Below, piece after piece: positions 1 to 9,143 of a stretch of DNA of 64,000 nucleotides. Both the position numbers and the translations under genes were made by a program. This stretch comes from a bacterium. Its GTDB lineage: Bacteria > 4484-113 > JAGGVC01. How positions within the stretch are numbered: position 1 is the stretch's first letter; each line of letters opens with the position of its first letter. The stretch lies in NCBI GenBank assembly GCA_039961635.1, contig JABRWB010000031.1, forward strand, positions 26,064-90,063. The letters run 5' to 3'. Below the pieces are notes generated by a model. The model had not been told where the DNA came from, ran no database searches, and saw only the letters and a list, made by a program, of their open reading frames with translations.

Positions 1-522
1 AGGATCCGCGATGCCGACTTCGCTTAAAAGCTCCACCGCACGATTACGCGCCTCGTTTCCGGATATGCGGATATGCCGGCGCATCACTTCGGTTATCTGC
101 TCGCCTATCGACAGTACCGGATTGAGGCTAGTCAGAGGATCTTGGAAAATCATTGCAATCTCCTTGCCTCTAATCCGGGAAAGTGCCGAGTCGCCCAGGG
201 ATGCCAGGTTGCAGGCGGCTCCGTCCGCGTCGAAATACCATGCGCAACCCGCCACTACACTGGCGCGGGATTCCTTCGTCAGCCCCAATATGGAGAGTGC
301 GGTCACGCTTTTCCCGCAGCCGCTTTCGCCTACGAGCGCAATCATTTCGCCTTCGTACAAAGTGAGGTCCACCCCGCGCACCGCTTCAAGAACCCCTTCT
401 TCAAGGAAAAAGTGCGTCGTCAGTCCTTCGATTTGCAGCACCTTCTTCCTGCCGTCAATATCCACGGCGGGAGGCGCGGCGGATTGGTTTATCGAAGTTG
501 AATTGCGCAAAGCGGATGGCAT
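1..522 (-). CDS. Peptide/nickel-type ABC transporter ATP-binding protein, N-terminal part (runs off the window)
   Basis: The gene is open to the left edge, so only about 174 N-terminal codons are present. The frame reads as an Opp/Dpp-type ATPase: Walker A GESGCGKS sits in an EGEMIALVGESGCGKSVTAL context, and the Q-loop reads MIFQDPLTSLNP, typical of OppD/DppD. It would power import of peptides or similar solutes through an inner-membrane permease encoded outside the window. The ATG at 522 has no clear ribosome site. A GTG at 441, preceded by AGGAAG, would start the protein just before the conserved VLQIEGL strand and fits the family better. It lies 17 bases after thiD on the same strand. The substrate cannot be told from this fragment. 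Confidence 0.88.
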   Translation of the reverse strand, partial: MPSALRNSTSINQSAAPPAVDIDGRKKVLQIEGLTTHFFLEEGVLEAVRGVDLTLYEGEMIALVGESGCGKSVTALSILGLTKESRASVVAGCAWYFDADGAACNLASLGDSALSRIRGKEIAMIFQDPLTSLNPVLSIGEQITEVMRRHIRISGNEARNRAVELLSEVGIADP

Positions 523-539
523 AGGATTTGGTACTTGGG

Positions 540-1355
540 CTATTCCCCGCCCCACTGGTAATATTCATGCATGTGATGCACAGGGCTTATCCCTCCGCCC
601 ACCGGAACGGCGAAACGGAGAGCCGTTGAAACAAAGTGTTTCGCCTCGCAAACGGAGCGCTTGACTTCAAAGCCGCGTGCAAGAAACGCCGCTATCGCGC
701 TGGAAAGCGTGCATCCAGTTCCATGTGTGTGCGGCGAATCGACACGCGGGGCGCGTATTTCGTGCACTTTATTGCCGTCGCTGAAGTAGTCCACTGCGTC
801 GGAGCCGTTCAAGTGCCCGCCCTTGAGCAGCACGTACTTTGAGCCGAACCTGCATAATTCGAGTGCGGCCTTTCCCGGATCGCCAAGGTTTTCCACTTTC
901 GTATCAAGCATGGCCGCCGCTTCGTGGGCGTTCGGGGTAATAATCGTCGCCAGCGGACAAAGCAGTTTCATCAAGGCCTCGGCCGCGGTCTGCTCTATGA
1001 GCCTGCTGCCATGCTTGCTTATCATAACCGGATCGACAACCAGGTTTTCGATTGAATGCTCTTTGATCTTTCCGGCTACCTCGGCCACTATTTCGGCGGT
1101 TCCCAGTGCACCCGTTTTGGCCGCGCCGACGGCGAAATCCGACATCACGGCGTCTATCTGCTTCCCCACGAGCCACGGCGGAAGCATCTCCACGTGGAAT
1201 ACATCGCGGGTGTTTTGCGCAGTGATAAGCGTCAGTGCGGCCGTGCCGAACACCTTCAGCGCGGCGAACGTCCGCAGGTCGGCTTCGATGCCGGCTCCGC
1301 CGCCGGAATCGCTGCCGGCGATTGTGAGCGCCGTGGGAACGCGGATATCTTCCAT
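540..1355 (-). CDS. thiD: Hydroxymethylpyrimidine/phosphomethylpyrimidine kinase ThiD
   Basis: ThiD phosphorylates the HMP moiety of thiamin twice in the cytoplasm. The N-terminus has the diagnostic [15 protein letters not shown] motif. [13 protein letters not shown] in mid-protein and the anion-hole region [15 protein letters not shown] near the C-terminus are typical of the ribokinase-like ThiD/PdxK group. The length of about 271 residues is normal. The frame also opens at a GTG at 1376; I prefer the ATG at 1355 because family members start only a few residues before the glycine-rich loop. No other thiamin gene is in the window, so this is an isolated pathway gene. It follows the cytochrome/barrel operon on the same strand. 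Confidence 0.93.
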   Translation of the reverse strand: MEDIRVPTALTIAGSDSGGGAGIEADLRTFAALKVFGTAALTLITAQNTRDVFHVEMLPPWLVGKQIDAVMSDFAVGAAKTGALGTAEIVAEVAGKIKEHSIENLVVDPVMISKHGSRLIEQTAAEALMKLLCPLATIITPNAHEAAAMLDTKVENLGDPGKAALELCRFGSKYVLLKGGHLNGSDAVDYFSDGNKVHEIRAPRVDSPHTHGTGCTLSSAIAAFLARGFEVKRSVCEAKHFVSTALRFAVPVGGGISPVHHMHEYYQWGGE

Positions 1356-1422
1356 AGGCCGAACATTCGGACGCACAACCAGGTCAATAGGTTCGCACGC
1401 CCGCGGCCATTATAACCGGACT

Positions 1423-3132
1423 CTAGAATTCCCAGACGGTTTTAAGAAAGATTCTGAAGCCCTCGCTGTTGAAGTTCGGAACGAAATCCAAGTTGGAGTC
1501 GAAGAATTCCGCGCCCAGCGTAACAGGAAATCCGCCAACGTCGAAATTGAGCCTCGACGAGATGGTGTTCCAGTCGCCGTTATACATTGCGCCCGCTCCG
1601 CTGTCCGCTTCGGTCTTTGAGTACGCAACATCGGCTTTGAACGAGCCGAAGTCGCCAGCCCAGCCGAACCGCCATGTGTCCTGCGAAATGCCGCTTGACG
1701 ATCCTTGCGTTCCGCCAAAGCCCTGATCCCATTCGGCGAACTCGCCGCCGATGGAAATCGAATGATTCTGGAAAATTCCCCAGCTTAGATCCGCCGTGAC
1801 GATGTTTTCGCTGACATCGCTTGCGCCGCCCGCCGTAGTGCTTTCCCGGTACCATTCGCCGAGCGTTAAATCAATGACGTCAGAAAATGGAACCCAAAGC
1901 GAAGCCCGGAACGAATCCTGGGTTTGGGGCAATATCGGCTGCAACGCGCCCGCGGTAGGGGTAGCCGAAGTCGCCGTGTCATCGGTCGTTTGTCTTGAGT
2001 ACTTGCCTGTAAGTTTGGCCTGTCCCAGACCGAATTCCGCGTCAACGTACCATTTGTCGGTTTTCGGTTCCTCCGGCCTTATAAACGGCGCAAGGTCGGA
2101 AGCAGTCAGGTCAAGTCTCGTTTTGATTTGAGAGAATCCCGGATCTTCAAGCATCAGTCTGGACAAATCCCACTCCGCGGCTTCATAGCCGACTTGCAGT
2201 TTGCGGACAACCGAATCGCTTTTCCAGCCGAAATATGCCGAGTACTTGCGTCCTTCATCCAGATGTGTGTTGAGAATGGGCGAGCCGGTATATCTGCTGC
2301 TTCTCAAATCGAATCCGCCGAACCAGGGATTGCCGGGGCCGCCGTACTTGACGCCAAGTTTGACTTCATCCGCGGTCAGGTCGTTTTCAAGTCCCGACGC
2401 CGCGTCCTGCCATCGCTTCATATAGTCGCCGCGGACGCGCCACTGCTCGTCAAACCTGTAGTCCGCCCGGAATTTGAATCCATTGGCGGAGGCGCCGTCG
2501 AATCCCAGAGGAGCACTCGTGAAGGTGTCGAAGTGGTAATCCGCCCTCCATTCGATCCCGTCGCAATAATCTGACATATAGCTGAGTTTGAAATGCTCCG
2601 CGTCGTATTCCGGAAGCGCCGGCACGGACAAACCACGGTTGACATCATGCTTGAAGTAGCTGCCCGAAAGACCCGTGGAAGCGATTTCGTTTATGCCCCC
2701 GCCATACCAAATGTGGTCGGATTCTACAAGTTGGTAACCCGCAAAAACGTCCGCGACCGATGCGTGGCCGTGCTGTCGGATGAAACCCCAGATTTTTCCG
2801 GCATCCAGGCCGAGTGCGGCGCCCGCGCGGTAGTTGTTCACCGTCGAAATCCTACCGTCCGACGACCAGTAAAAACCGGTTCCGCCCGGCGCATAAAGGT
2901 GCCAGTCGCCGGATAGCGCGTCAGGCATCCGAGTATTTCTTTCCGTGGCGAACTCCTGGCCGTCGTTTACATCCCGCGCACCGATTTCCGGGGCGAGCAG
3001 CCCCTGGATACCTAGAGCTTCCATGAACAAAGCCGCGTTTTCCTCATCCATCGCAGACGAGTCCTGCGCGACGGCAACCGACGAAACGCCGTAAGCAAAA
3101 AGCAACAACGCAATCAAGTATCTCAAGCTCAT
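1423..3132 (-). CDS. MtrB/PioB-like outer-membrane beta-barrel of an electron conduit
   Basis: The protein has 569 residues with a clean Sec signal peptide ([23 protein letters not shown]) followed by many alternating hydrophobic/polar stretches rich in Tyr, Trp, Asp and Gly. It ends in WEF, the terminal aromatic expected of an outer-membrane barrel. It starts 9 bases after the decaheme cytochrome gene, with TAGGAG ahead of its ATG. In MtrAB/PioAB systems the barrel sheathes the periplasmic decaheme rod so electrons can cross the outer membrane. The barrel call is from sequence character; the MtrB role is inferred from gene order. It is shorter than Shewanella MtrB (about 700 residues), and I see no N-terminal CXXC. 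A generic porin is the alternative. Confidence 0.75.
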   Translation of the reverse strand: MSLRYLIALLLFAYGVSSVAVAQDSSAMDEENAALFMEALGIQGLLAPEIGARDVNDGQEFATERNTRMPDALSGDWHLYAPGGTGFYWSSDGRISTVNNYRAGAALGLDAGKIWGFIRQHGHASVADVFAGYQLVESDHIWYGGGINEIASTGLSGSYFKHDVNRGLSVPALPEYDAEHFKLSYMSDYCDGIEWRADYHFDTFTSAPLGFDGASANGFKFRADYRFDEQWRVRGDYMKRWQDAASGLENDLTADEVKLGVKYGGPGNPWFGGFDLRSSRYTGSPILNTHLDEGRKYSAYFGWKSDSVVRKLQVGYEAAEWDLSRLMLEDPGFSQIKTRLDLTASDLAPFIRPEEPKTDKWYVDAEFGLGQAKLTGKYSRQTTDDTATSATPTAGALQPILPQTQDSFRASLWVPFSDVIDLTLGEWYRESTTAGGASDVSENIVTADLSWGIFQNHSISIGGEFAEWDQGFGGTQGSSSGISQDTWRFGWAGDFGSFKADVAYSKTEADSGAGAMYNGDWNTISSRLNFDVGGFPVTLGAEFFDSNLDFVPNFNSEGFRIFLKTVWEF

Positions 3133-3141
3133 TGGTGGCTC

Positions 3142-4056
3142 CTATTTGATGAAGAGAGCGCTTGAATTCGATCCGTGAACCTGGCTGTGGCAGCCCGCGG
3201 TCCAACAGGTCGGGCCGGGATTGTGGTTGACCTTGTCCGCATGACAGCTGATGCACAAGCTTCTGCCCGGACGCCGGAGCAGGTTGAAAGTGCCGGATGC
3301 ATGCGGGCTGTGGCAGTTAAGGCACTGCCTTCCGGATGCGTCGCCGTATTCGCTAACGTGCTGGAACTGGTAGGGCTGGCGTGCGAACTCGTGGCAGCGT
3401 CCGCATGTTTCCGCGGGTGTTTCTTCACGCCAGAGCGACGGGTTGTCGCCGTGGGGATTGTGGCAGTCAACGCAGAAAAAGTCGCCCTGCTTGACTGGAT
3501 GAGCGGAAATGCCGGATTTGAACTGGCTCATCACCTGCTTATGGCACGACGCGCAAAGATCGTTTTTGGGCTGGCGGAGCTGGTTTTCGTGCGAAGCAGG
3601 GGAATGGGGGTCGTGGCACTTCGCACAGCCGATGCCGTGGTTCGCATGCCTGTTGCCCGCCCAAACGGAGCGAGTGGCGACCTGCTTGTGGCAGTCCAGA
3701 CAGACCGAAGAGAATGTTTCAACGGTGTCGCCCTGGAAATTGACAATCTTCCTTTCGCCGGACTCGTTCGTGAAATTCGCCATATGCAAGGAACCCGGCC
3801 CATGGCACATCTCGCAGCCTTTGACGCTGGCGGGAAGATCCGGTTTGCCCAGCGTCAACGCGTGCTTCGTACCGAGGTAACCTACCTTGTAGTCCGAATG
3901 GCACATAAGGCATTGCGTCGCGCCAAGATATTCCGCCCCTTCTTCCGCGAGAAGAATGCGCGGGTCGGGCGGAGGATCCTTGGCAACAGCCAGTCCGGCC
4001 GCAAGGGAAACCGCGGCCACAGCAAGCGCCATCGTCAAGAGCCGAGTCCTAGTCAC
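3142..4056 (-). CDS. Decaheme c-type cytochrome, MtrA/DmsE-like
   Basis: The 304-residue periplasmic cytochrome has a signal peptide ending near AGLAVAK. Nine CXXCH haem sites begin at Cys49, 81, 119, 144, 168, 195, 218, 245 and 268. A tenth site at Cys284 is CWTAGCH (CX4CH). Ten haems in about 300 residues is the MtrA/DmsE/PioA pattern, a wire inserted into a barrel partner. The start is the GTG at 4056, because AAGGAG lies 7 bases ahead and the signal peptide then begins cleanly; an upstream TTG adds 17 residues that do not look like a signal. Neighbours are a haem lipoprotein upstream and a beta-barrel downstream, all in one operon. The family call is firm; the direction of electron flow is not known. 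Confidence 0.9.
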   Translation of the reverse strand: MTRTRLLTMALAVAAVSLAAGLAVAKDPPPDPRILLAEEGAEYLGATQCLMCHSDYKVGYLGTKHALTLGKPDLPASVKGCEMCHGPGSLHMANFTNESGERKIVNFQGDTVETFSSVCLDCHKQVATRSVWAGNRHANHGIGCAKCHDPHSPASHENQLRQPKNDLCASCHKQVMSQFKSGISAHPVKQGDFFCVDCHNPHGDNPSLWREETPAETCGRCHEFARQPYQFQHVSEYGDASGRQCLNCHSPHASGTFNLLRRPGRSLCISCHADKVNHNPGPTCWTAGCHSQVHGSNSSALFIK

Positions 4057-4063
4057 TTGGTTG

Positions 4064-4069
4064 CTCCTT
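4064..4069 (-). promoter_or_regulatory. Shine-Dalgarno AAGGAG deciding the decaheme cytochrome start
   Basis: On the minus strand AAGGAG is followed by 7 bases and GTG (4056-4054). It fixes the start at the signal peptide and not at the longer TTG frame. Confidence 0.8.
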
Positions 4070-4119
4070 AGCTCAAAACTGCAATCAGTCCAAAAACGCA
4101 CGGCCAAAAAGCCGGGCGG

Positions 4120-5739
4120 CTATTCTCCGAAGCCGAGGGTGATCGGTCCGAATCCACGGTGCTCAACCCTCGAATTGTCGGTATATGCTGCGGATAATGG
4201 AACAACGGAAAATACATCGAAATCCAGATCAGTAGGACTTGCGCCACCGGAATCTCCCGAAACGAGCTTGCGCCGGAAGACGACAGTCCATCTGCCGTCA
4301 GCGTACATAGAGGTGACGCTTACCGTAGCCGACGGATCCTCCGCTGAAACCGCGTCATTCAGGAAAAATCCGGGTGAAGTTTCACCGCCGGTTGGCGAAT
4401 AGGGGCTTCCGTCCGGACGTTCGTATTGATTTGAATCGGGATTCCAGGTTGCCAAAGTGCCGGAAGCCAGGTACTCCGCAATGTCCGATTCGAATAAAGG
4501 CGCGCCTTGTGCATCGGCCGGGATCAAATACAACGGACGGTCGGCCTCGGCGGCCTGGGAAGCAAGCCGCAGCGAGCTGTGGCTGGCGAATCCCTCGGGC
4601 TCGTTGGGCTTCACCAGTGCCTGGCCGTCGTGGTGGTGGGACTGACCTCCCGGAATATAGTCGTCGACCGCTAGCGCAAGATGCGCGCTGGAGGCCGCTC
4701 CCCACTGCCAAATGTCGAAACTTGTACCCTCGGCGGCGGCCATATCCGAACCGCCGTAGAAGGTGCCGATTCCATCTTTCCAGTCGGTTCCATGACAAAC
4801 CGCGCAATTCGACTTCATTTGCGCCGTCAAGACCATATGGGCGAAAACGGGATTGTCGTCCTGGTTGCCGGCGGCCTTGTCATGGCATATCGTGCAGGAT
4901 GAAAGCGGGCTGACCGTGTCGGAAATCGTCACGCCCCCGTGTGAATCCGGATTGGGAGTGGTGCGGTGGCAGGTGGTTGTGCAACCGGCCTCGGCGAATG
5001 TCTTGCCGCCGCGCCCCGGCCCGTCAACTATCGGGAACTGAATGAAGAAACGGTCCTCATTACCCGACTTAGTCCAGTTTCCCGCACTGTAAGTCCAAGC
5101 CTCGCCCTCGGCGTCTTCGGTCTCGTCCGGCCAGCTTGCCCAAATCAAAAGCTCATCGTCGTCGTAAACGCTTTTAAGCTCAAACGGTGCAATCGAGTTG
5201 CCAATCGCGCCGTGGCTTCCGGTTGATGGATTGCCGGTGGGAGTAAACGACGCGCCTTCAACCGACGACCAGTCCGAAGAAGCATCGAAATACGAATCCA
5301 CGCTTTCCACCAATTTGGAAACAACGTCCGCATCCACCGTTCCGACTTCGCGAACCTGCACGCTCAAAGTCGCCTGTACCGACCTGCCGAACGCATCAGT
5401 GGCGGTGGCGGTAATCTCGTAGGTTCCAGGCTGCAAAGCTGTCCATTTGACGATTGACCCTGCCGCGGAATCCTCTTGGCCGGAAAATTCGCCGCTTGCC
5501 GCGTTACCGTCGCTCCAAGTGTACGTAACCGCGACCGATTCGGGATTGTTGACGGAAAGTGTAAAGGTGACTTCGTTACCCGCGCGTATCGTCGTCGCGG
5601 ATGGCAGAATGGGATCCGTGATCGATATCCTCTGTCCGCCGTAGAGCGTAAAATCGTTATCCGCCCTCCTGCAGGCAAACTGGGCGGCAAACAGCAAAAG
5701 AACGGCAATCGCCAACGGCACAAACAATCGCTTAGGCAT
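4120..5739 (-). CDS. Haem lipoprotein with Ig/PKD-like domain and ethylbenzene-dehydrogenase-type haem domain, three c-haem sites
   Basis: The protein has 539 residues. The N-terminal hydrophobic segment ends in Cys23 (AQFAC), a loose lipobox. Residues 40-130 look like a PKD/Ig fold (TYTWSDGNA, PGTYEITATATDAFG). From about 185 the sequence resembles the EB_dh haem-binding family: DDELLIWASWPDETED, EDRFFIQFPI and FDIWQWGA. Inserted in it are three c-type haem sites: CTTTCH at 253 (CX3CH), CTICH at 282 and CAVCH at 312. It is the first gene of the operon, with GGAGG before its ATG and a strong promoter 56 bases further up. I infer a surface- or membrane-anchored electron partner of the conduit, taking the place that MtrC/OmcA has in Shewanella. 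That role is inference. Confidence 0.78.
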   Translation of the reverse strand: MPKRLFVPLAIAVLLLFAAQFACRRADNDFTLYGGQRISITDPILPSATTIRAGNEVTFTLSVNNPESVAVTYTWSDGNAASGEFSGQEDSAAGSIVKWTALQPGTYEITATATDAFGRSVQATLSVQVREVGTVDADVVSKLVESVDSYFDASSDWSSVEGASFTPTGNPSTGSHGAIGNSIAPFELKSVYDDDELLIWASWPDETEDAEGEAWTYSAGNWTKSGNEDRFFIQFPIVDGPGRGGKTFAEAGCTTTCHRTTPNPDSHGGVTISDTVSPLSSCTICHDKAAGNQDDNPVFAHMVLTAQMKSNCAVCHGTDWKDGIGTFYGGSDMAAAEGTSFDIWQWGAASSAHLALAVDDYIPGGQSHHHDGQALVKPNEPEGFASHSSLRLASQAAEADRPLYLIPADAQGAPLFESDIAEYLASGTLATWNPDSNQYERPDGSPYSPTGGETSPGFFLNDAVSAEDPSATVSVTSMYADGRWTVVFRRKLVSGDSGGASPTDLDFDVFSVVPLSAAYTDNSRVEHRGFGPITLGFGE

Positions 5740-5801
5740 ACGGCCTCCAATGAAGCCAACGATACTTTCGCGCCCGGAATGTACTTGCGCGAACCTATGA
5801 A

Positions 5802-5830
5802 ATAGTAGTTTTACTATCAGTTGCTGTCAA
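5802..5830 (-). promoter_or_regulatory. Near-consensus sigma70-type promoter of the cytochrome operon, with a palindrome over the -10
   Basis: The minus strand reads TTGACA (5830-5825), 17 bases, then TACTAT (5807-5802). The leader to the ATG at 5739 is about 56 bases. The plus-strand stretch 5802-5817 is an inverted repeat, ATAGTA-GTTT-TACTAT, that covers the -10 box and could be an operator. Confidence 0.8.
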
Positions 5831-5866
5831 GAAAAAAGACGGACAAGAGAGATTACATGCCGTCGG

Positions 5867-7165
5867 TTAATAAATTGCCTTTGCAGGTGCGCTTTCACGT
5901 TCGCCCCGGTGCGATAACCACCAGTCTATAGCATCGCTGATAAGGCCGGACGCCTCTTTCAGCCCTTGGCGTGTTTTCGCGCTTACTACAATCGCGGGCG
6001 CGTTTGAAAGCAGCAGCCCCGAAATCAGATCGCTGTCAGCAGGCGCATCCCCCTTGTTCAGCAGCGTAATGCGCGGTTTTTCGGCAAGCCCACGCGATGC
6101 AAGTATTGCATTGACTCGGTTCACGGTTTCCAGGACGTCCAGTCGAGATAAGTCTACTACGTGAATTAGTACGTCGCTTGCCGAAATTTCCTCCAAGGTG
6201 GATTCGAACGCCGCCAAAAGCTCTCCGGGAAGATCCTCGATGAATCCAACCGTGTCGGCAAGCAAGGCAATGCTTCCGTTTGCAAGCTCCAGCCGCCGCA
6301 CTGTCGGATTCAGAGTGGCGAAATACCGATCGTCAACTTCAGCGGAGCTGCCCGTCAGCGCATTCAGCAGACTGGATTTGCCCGCGTTCGTATACCCGAC
6401 GAGGCTGACCACAGGATACGCGGATTCCGCGCGTCGCGCGCGACGCAATGCGCGATCCCGCGATATCTTTCCTAAGCGTTTTTCAAGCACGCGAATCCGC
6501 GCCTCGATCTCGCGCTTTGTTTTAAGGTGAAGTTTTTCGCCTGGGCCGCGCGTACCGATTCCTCCTCCGGCGCTTGATTGCTCCTCGAATATGTGCATAA
6601 TCCGCGGCAAATCGTACTTCAGTCGGGCAAGTTCCACCTGCAGCTTTCCTTCGGCAGTCTGCGCGTTGCGTTCGAAAATGTCGAAAATCACGTCTGCGCG
6701 TGTGAGTACCGGCAATTTCAGCGCCGAACGCCAGTTGCGCTGGTGAACCGGCGAAAGCCTTTTGTTTACAAGTATAAACTCCGGCCTGGCCGCATCATCC
6801 GGCGGATTTTGCACTTCACATTCGCAAGCCGATTCCGGATTCAATTGCGCCTTGCGCGAATTTGCGGACGCGGCTCCATTCTCCTCATCCGATTGCCCAA
6901 TAAAAAAGCAGCCGGAATCCAAGGCTTCCCTTACGATTTGCAGTTGGCCCGATCCAACAAATGTAGCCGGGTGTGGCTTTCCGACTCCGAGAGTAACTAT
7001 GCCTGCGATTTCGAATCCCGCACTCCTGGCAAGCTCGGCGAATTCGTCCATGGACCATTTTTTTCTTTGTTCGCCCGCCCCCTTTTCCGAAATGCACACA
7101 AGCAAGGCCCGCCGCGCAAGCTTGCGGCTCGAAACACCTTCCCGGTTTTCGACTGGATTCGGCAT
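5867..7165 (-). CDS. hflX: Ribosome-associated GTPase HflX
   Basis: HflX binds the 50S subunit and helps rescue or split stalled ribosomes. The 432-residue protein has the HflX N-terminal domain, the glycine-rich GGGIGTRGPGE linker near 200-210, then a Ras-like G domain: G1 GYTNAGKSS (257-265), G3 DTVGFI, G4 NKGD and G5 SAKT. An insertion of nearly 40 residues at about 91-128 (acidic and Cys-containing) sits in the N-terminal domain. It follows dxs by 46 bases on the same strand and probably shares its transcript. An AGGA lies just upstream of the ATG. The identity is firm; the meaning of the insertion is unknown. Confidence 0.95.
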   Translation of the reverse strand: MPNPVENREGVSSRKLARRALLVCISEKGAGEQRKKWSMDEFAELARSAGFEIAGIVTLGVGKPHPATFVGSGQLQIVREALDSGCFFIGQSDEENGAASANSRKAQLNPESACECEVQNPPDDAARPEFILVNKRLSPVHQRNWRSALKLPVLTRADVIFDIFERNAQTAEGKLQVELARLKYDLPRIMHIFEEQSSAGGGIGTRGPGEKLHLKTKREIEARIRVLEKRLGKISRDRALRRARRAESAYPVVSLVGYTNAGKSSLLNALTGSSAEVDDRYFATLNPTVRRLELANGSIALLADTVGFIEDLPGELLAAFESTLEEISASDVLIHVVDLSRLDVLETVNRVNAILASRGLAEKPRITLLNKGDAPADSDLISGLLLSNAPAIVVSAKTRQGLKEASGLISDAIDWWLSHRGERESAPAKAIY

Positions 7166-7211
7166 CCGCGATATCCTACCCTTATACGGGAATCGCGATT
7201 AAAAAATCTGC

Positions 7212-9131
7212 CTAGATTTGGGCCGGCACCGCCACCGAAATCTTTGCGCGAGCACGCAAAAAGACTTCAATCCGGCTCTCCAAACCCGCCGCGTCCATTT
7301 CCAGACTTCGGAGCAATTCCTCCTGGGTGCCGTGTTCGACGAACCTGTCCGGAAGCGCGACTCTGAGCATCGGCGGAACAGTATCCGCATTGTCGGCGAA
7401 CCAGCCCAAAACAGATTCGCCGAGTCCCCCCTTAAGAACGTTTTCTTCCGCGGTTATAATCGGAATACCCGCTCTTGATAGGTGCGAAAGGTATCCGAAA
7501 TCCAGCGGTTTCAGAAACCTCGCGTTCACAACCTCCAGCTCGATGCCGCGCGCGGCAAGCTGCTCGGCCGCTTCAAGCGCGCGCTCAACCATCGAGCCTA
7601 TCGCGAGCACGGCCGCGGCGTCGCCTTCGCGCGCGACGCACCAGCTGCCGATTGGAAGCTCAAGGAGCTTATCCGAAAGGGGAACGCCCAGGGCGTTGCC
7701 GCGTGGATACCTGAAAGCAATCGGCCCGCGTTCATGTTTTATCGCGGTGAAAATCATATGTCGCAATTCGTCTTCGTCCGCAGGCGCCATCACGGTGAAA
7801 TTAGGGATCATAGACAAATATGAAAGGTCGAAATACCCATGGTGAGTCGCGCCGTCCGCGCCCACCAATCCCGCCCTGTCGATTGCGAACACGACCGGAA
7901 CGCTTTGTATACCCACATCGTGAATCAGCTGGTCCATCGCCCTTTGAAGGAAAGTCGAGTAAATGGCCGCAACGGGCCGCATACCGCTTTTGGCGAGTCC
8001 CGCGGCGAAAGTGACCGCGAAATCCTCCGCAATCCCGACATCGAAAAACCGCGATGGAAACCGCTTCTGAAACAGATCAAGTCCCGTTCCTTGGCTCATC
8101 GCGGCGGTAATAGCGACAATCCTCTGGTCGTCCTCCGCAATATCGCACAGCGTTTCGGCGAAAATTCTGGTATACGCCTTGACCGAGCTTTTCTTTGTGA
8201 ATTTGCCGTTCACCTTGTTGAATTCGCTAACGCCATGCCAAACCGTGGGCTCGTCTTCTGCCGGATTGTAACCTTTGCCTTTCACGGTTCTGACATGCAT
8301 CAGCACCGGGCCTTCGATGCGCTTGAGCTGGCGGAGGTTGCGCACGAGCGCGGGTAAGTCGTGGCCGTCGTACGGCCCGAAGTATTTCATCCCCCAAGCT
8401 TCGAACACCGCCCGCCTGGCGGCCGGGCTGACGAAATATAAAAGCGCGCGTTTGAAACGGAGCCAGGCGTTTTCAAGATCCGCGCCGCCGATCGGCATTT
8501 TCTTGAAAACATCGCGCAAAAGCTGGTTGATCCAGCGGACGTCTGTGCGCTGGCGCAAGAGTGAAAGGGTGCGGCTGACCTTACCGACGTTGGGCGCGAT
8601 GCTCATTCCGTTGTCGTTTAAAATGATAAGCAGCTTTTTGGTTCCCGCTTCGCTGTTGTTCATGCCGGTCAAAGCGAGCCCGCCGGTCAAAGCTCCGTCG
8701 CCTATAACGGCGACAGTATGCCTGTCGTCGCCTTGAAGCAGATCACCGCGGGCGAATCCCATCGCCGCCGCGATTGAAGTCGACGCGTGTCCGACTTCGA
8801 AAAAGTCATGCTCGCTTTCGTCGGGATTGATGAATCCGCTTATTCCTCCGAACTGTCTGAGAGTGTGAAATGAGTCCCTACGCCCGCAGATGATCTTGTG
8901 TGCATACGCCTGGTGGCCTGTGTCGTAGACGATTCTGTCGCGCGGCGAATCGAAAACGTAATGAAGAGCCGTGATTAATTCGACTGCACCAAGAGACGGT
9001 GCCAAGTGTCCGCCCGAGCGGCTGACACTGTGAATTATGAACGACCTCATTTCGTCCGCGTAAACCTCAAGCTCTTTTATCGATAGCAGCTTCAAATCCG
9101 CGGGCGAGTTTACCGATTCAAGGTATGTCAA
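7212..9131 (-). CDS. dxs: 1-deoxy-D-xylulose-5-phosphate synthase
   Basis: Dxs condenses pyruvate and glyceraldehyde-3-phosphate to DXP, the first step of the MEP isoprenoid pathway, using thiamin diphosphate. Visible motifs include SGGHLAPSLGAVELITALHYVF, DTGHQAYAHKI, GHASTS and the TPP-binding GDGALTGG. The transketolase pyrimidine-binding domain follows (DVGIAEDFAVTFAAGLA), then the C-terminal domain. The open frame extends 47 codons further upstream, but those overlap ispA and do not match the family. The TTG at 9131 has GAGGAG 6 bases ahead and gives 639 residues, the normal size. It starts 10 bases after ispA, so the two isoprenoid genes are translated from one message. Confidence 0.95.
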   Translation of the reverse strand: MTYLESVNSPADLKLLSIKELEVYADEMRSFIIHSVSRSGGHLAPSLGAVELITALHYVFDSPRDRIVYDTGHQAYAHKIICGRRDSFHTLRQFGGISGFINPDESEHDFFEVGHASTSIAAAMGFARGDLLQGDDRHTVAVIGDGALTGGLALTGMNNSEAGTKKLLIILNDNGMSIAPNVGKVSRTLSLLRQRTDVRWINQLLRDVFKKMPIGGADLENAWLRFKRALLYFVSPAARRAVFEAWGMKYFGPYDGHDLPALVRNLRQLKRIEGPVLMHVRTVKGKGYNPAEDEPTVWHGVSEFNKVNGKFTKKSSVKAYTRIFAETLCDIAEDDQRIVAITAAMSQGTGLDLFQKRFPSRFFDVGIAEDFAVTFAAGLAKSGMRPVAAIYSTFLQRAMDQLIHDVGIQSVPVVFAIDRAGLVGADGATHHGYFDLSYLSMIPNFTVMAPADEDELRHMIFTAIKHERGPIAFRYPRGNALGVPLSDKLLELPIGSWCVAREGDAAAVLAIGSMVERALEAAEQLAARGIELEVVNARFLKPLDFGYLSHLSRAGIPIITAEENVLKGGLGESVLGWFADNADTVPPMLRVALPDRFVEHGTQEELLRSLEMDAAGLESRIEVFLRARAKISVAVPAQI

Positions 9132-9137
9132 TCCAAT

Positions 9138-9143
9138 CTCCTC
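9138..9143 (-). promoter_or_regulatory. Shine-Dalgarno GAGGAG deciding the dxs TTG start
   Basis: GAGGAG on the minus strand overlaps the ispA stop codon and lies 6 bases before the TTG at 9131. This suggests translational coupling and excludes the longer frame start at 9272. Confidence 0.75.

Noticed and set aside
1409..1414. TATAAT on the minus strand just after the barrel gene, as a thiD promoter
   Set aside because: No -35 element at a usable distance; thiD may simply be read through from the operon.
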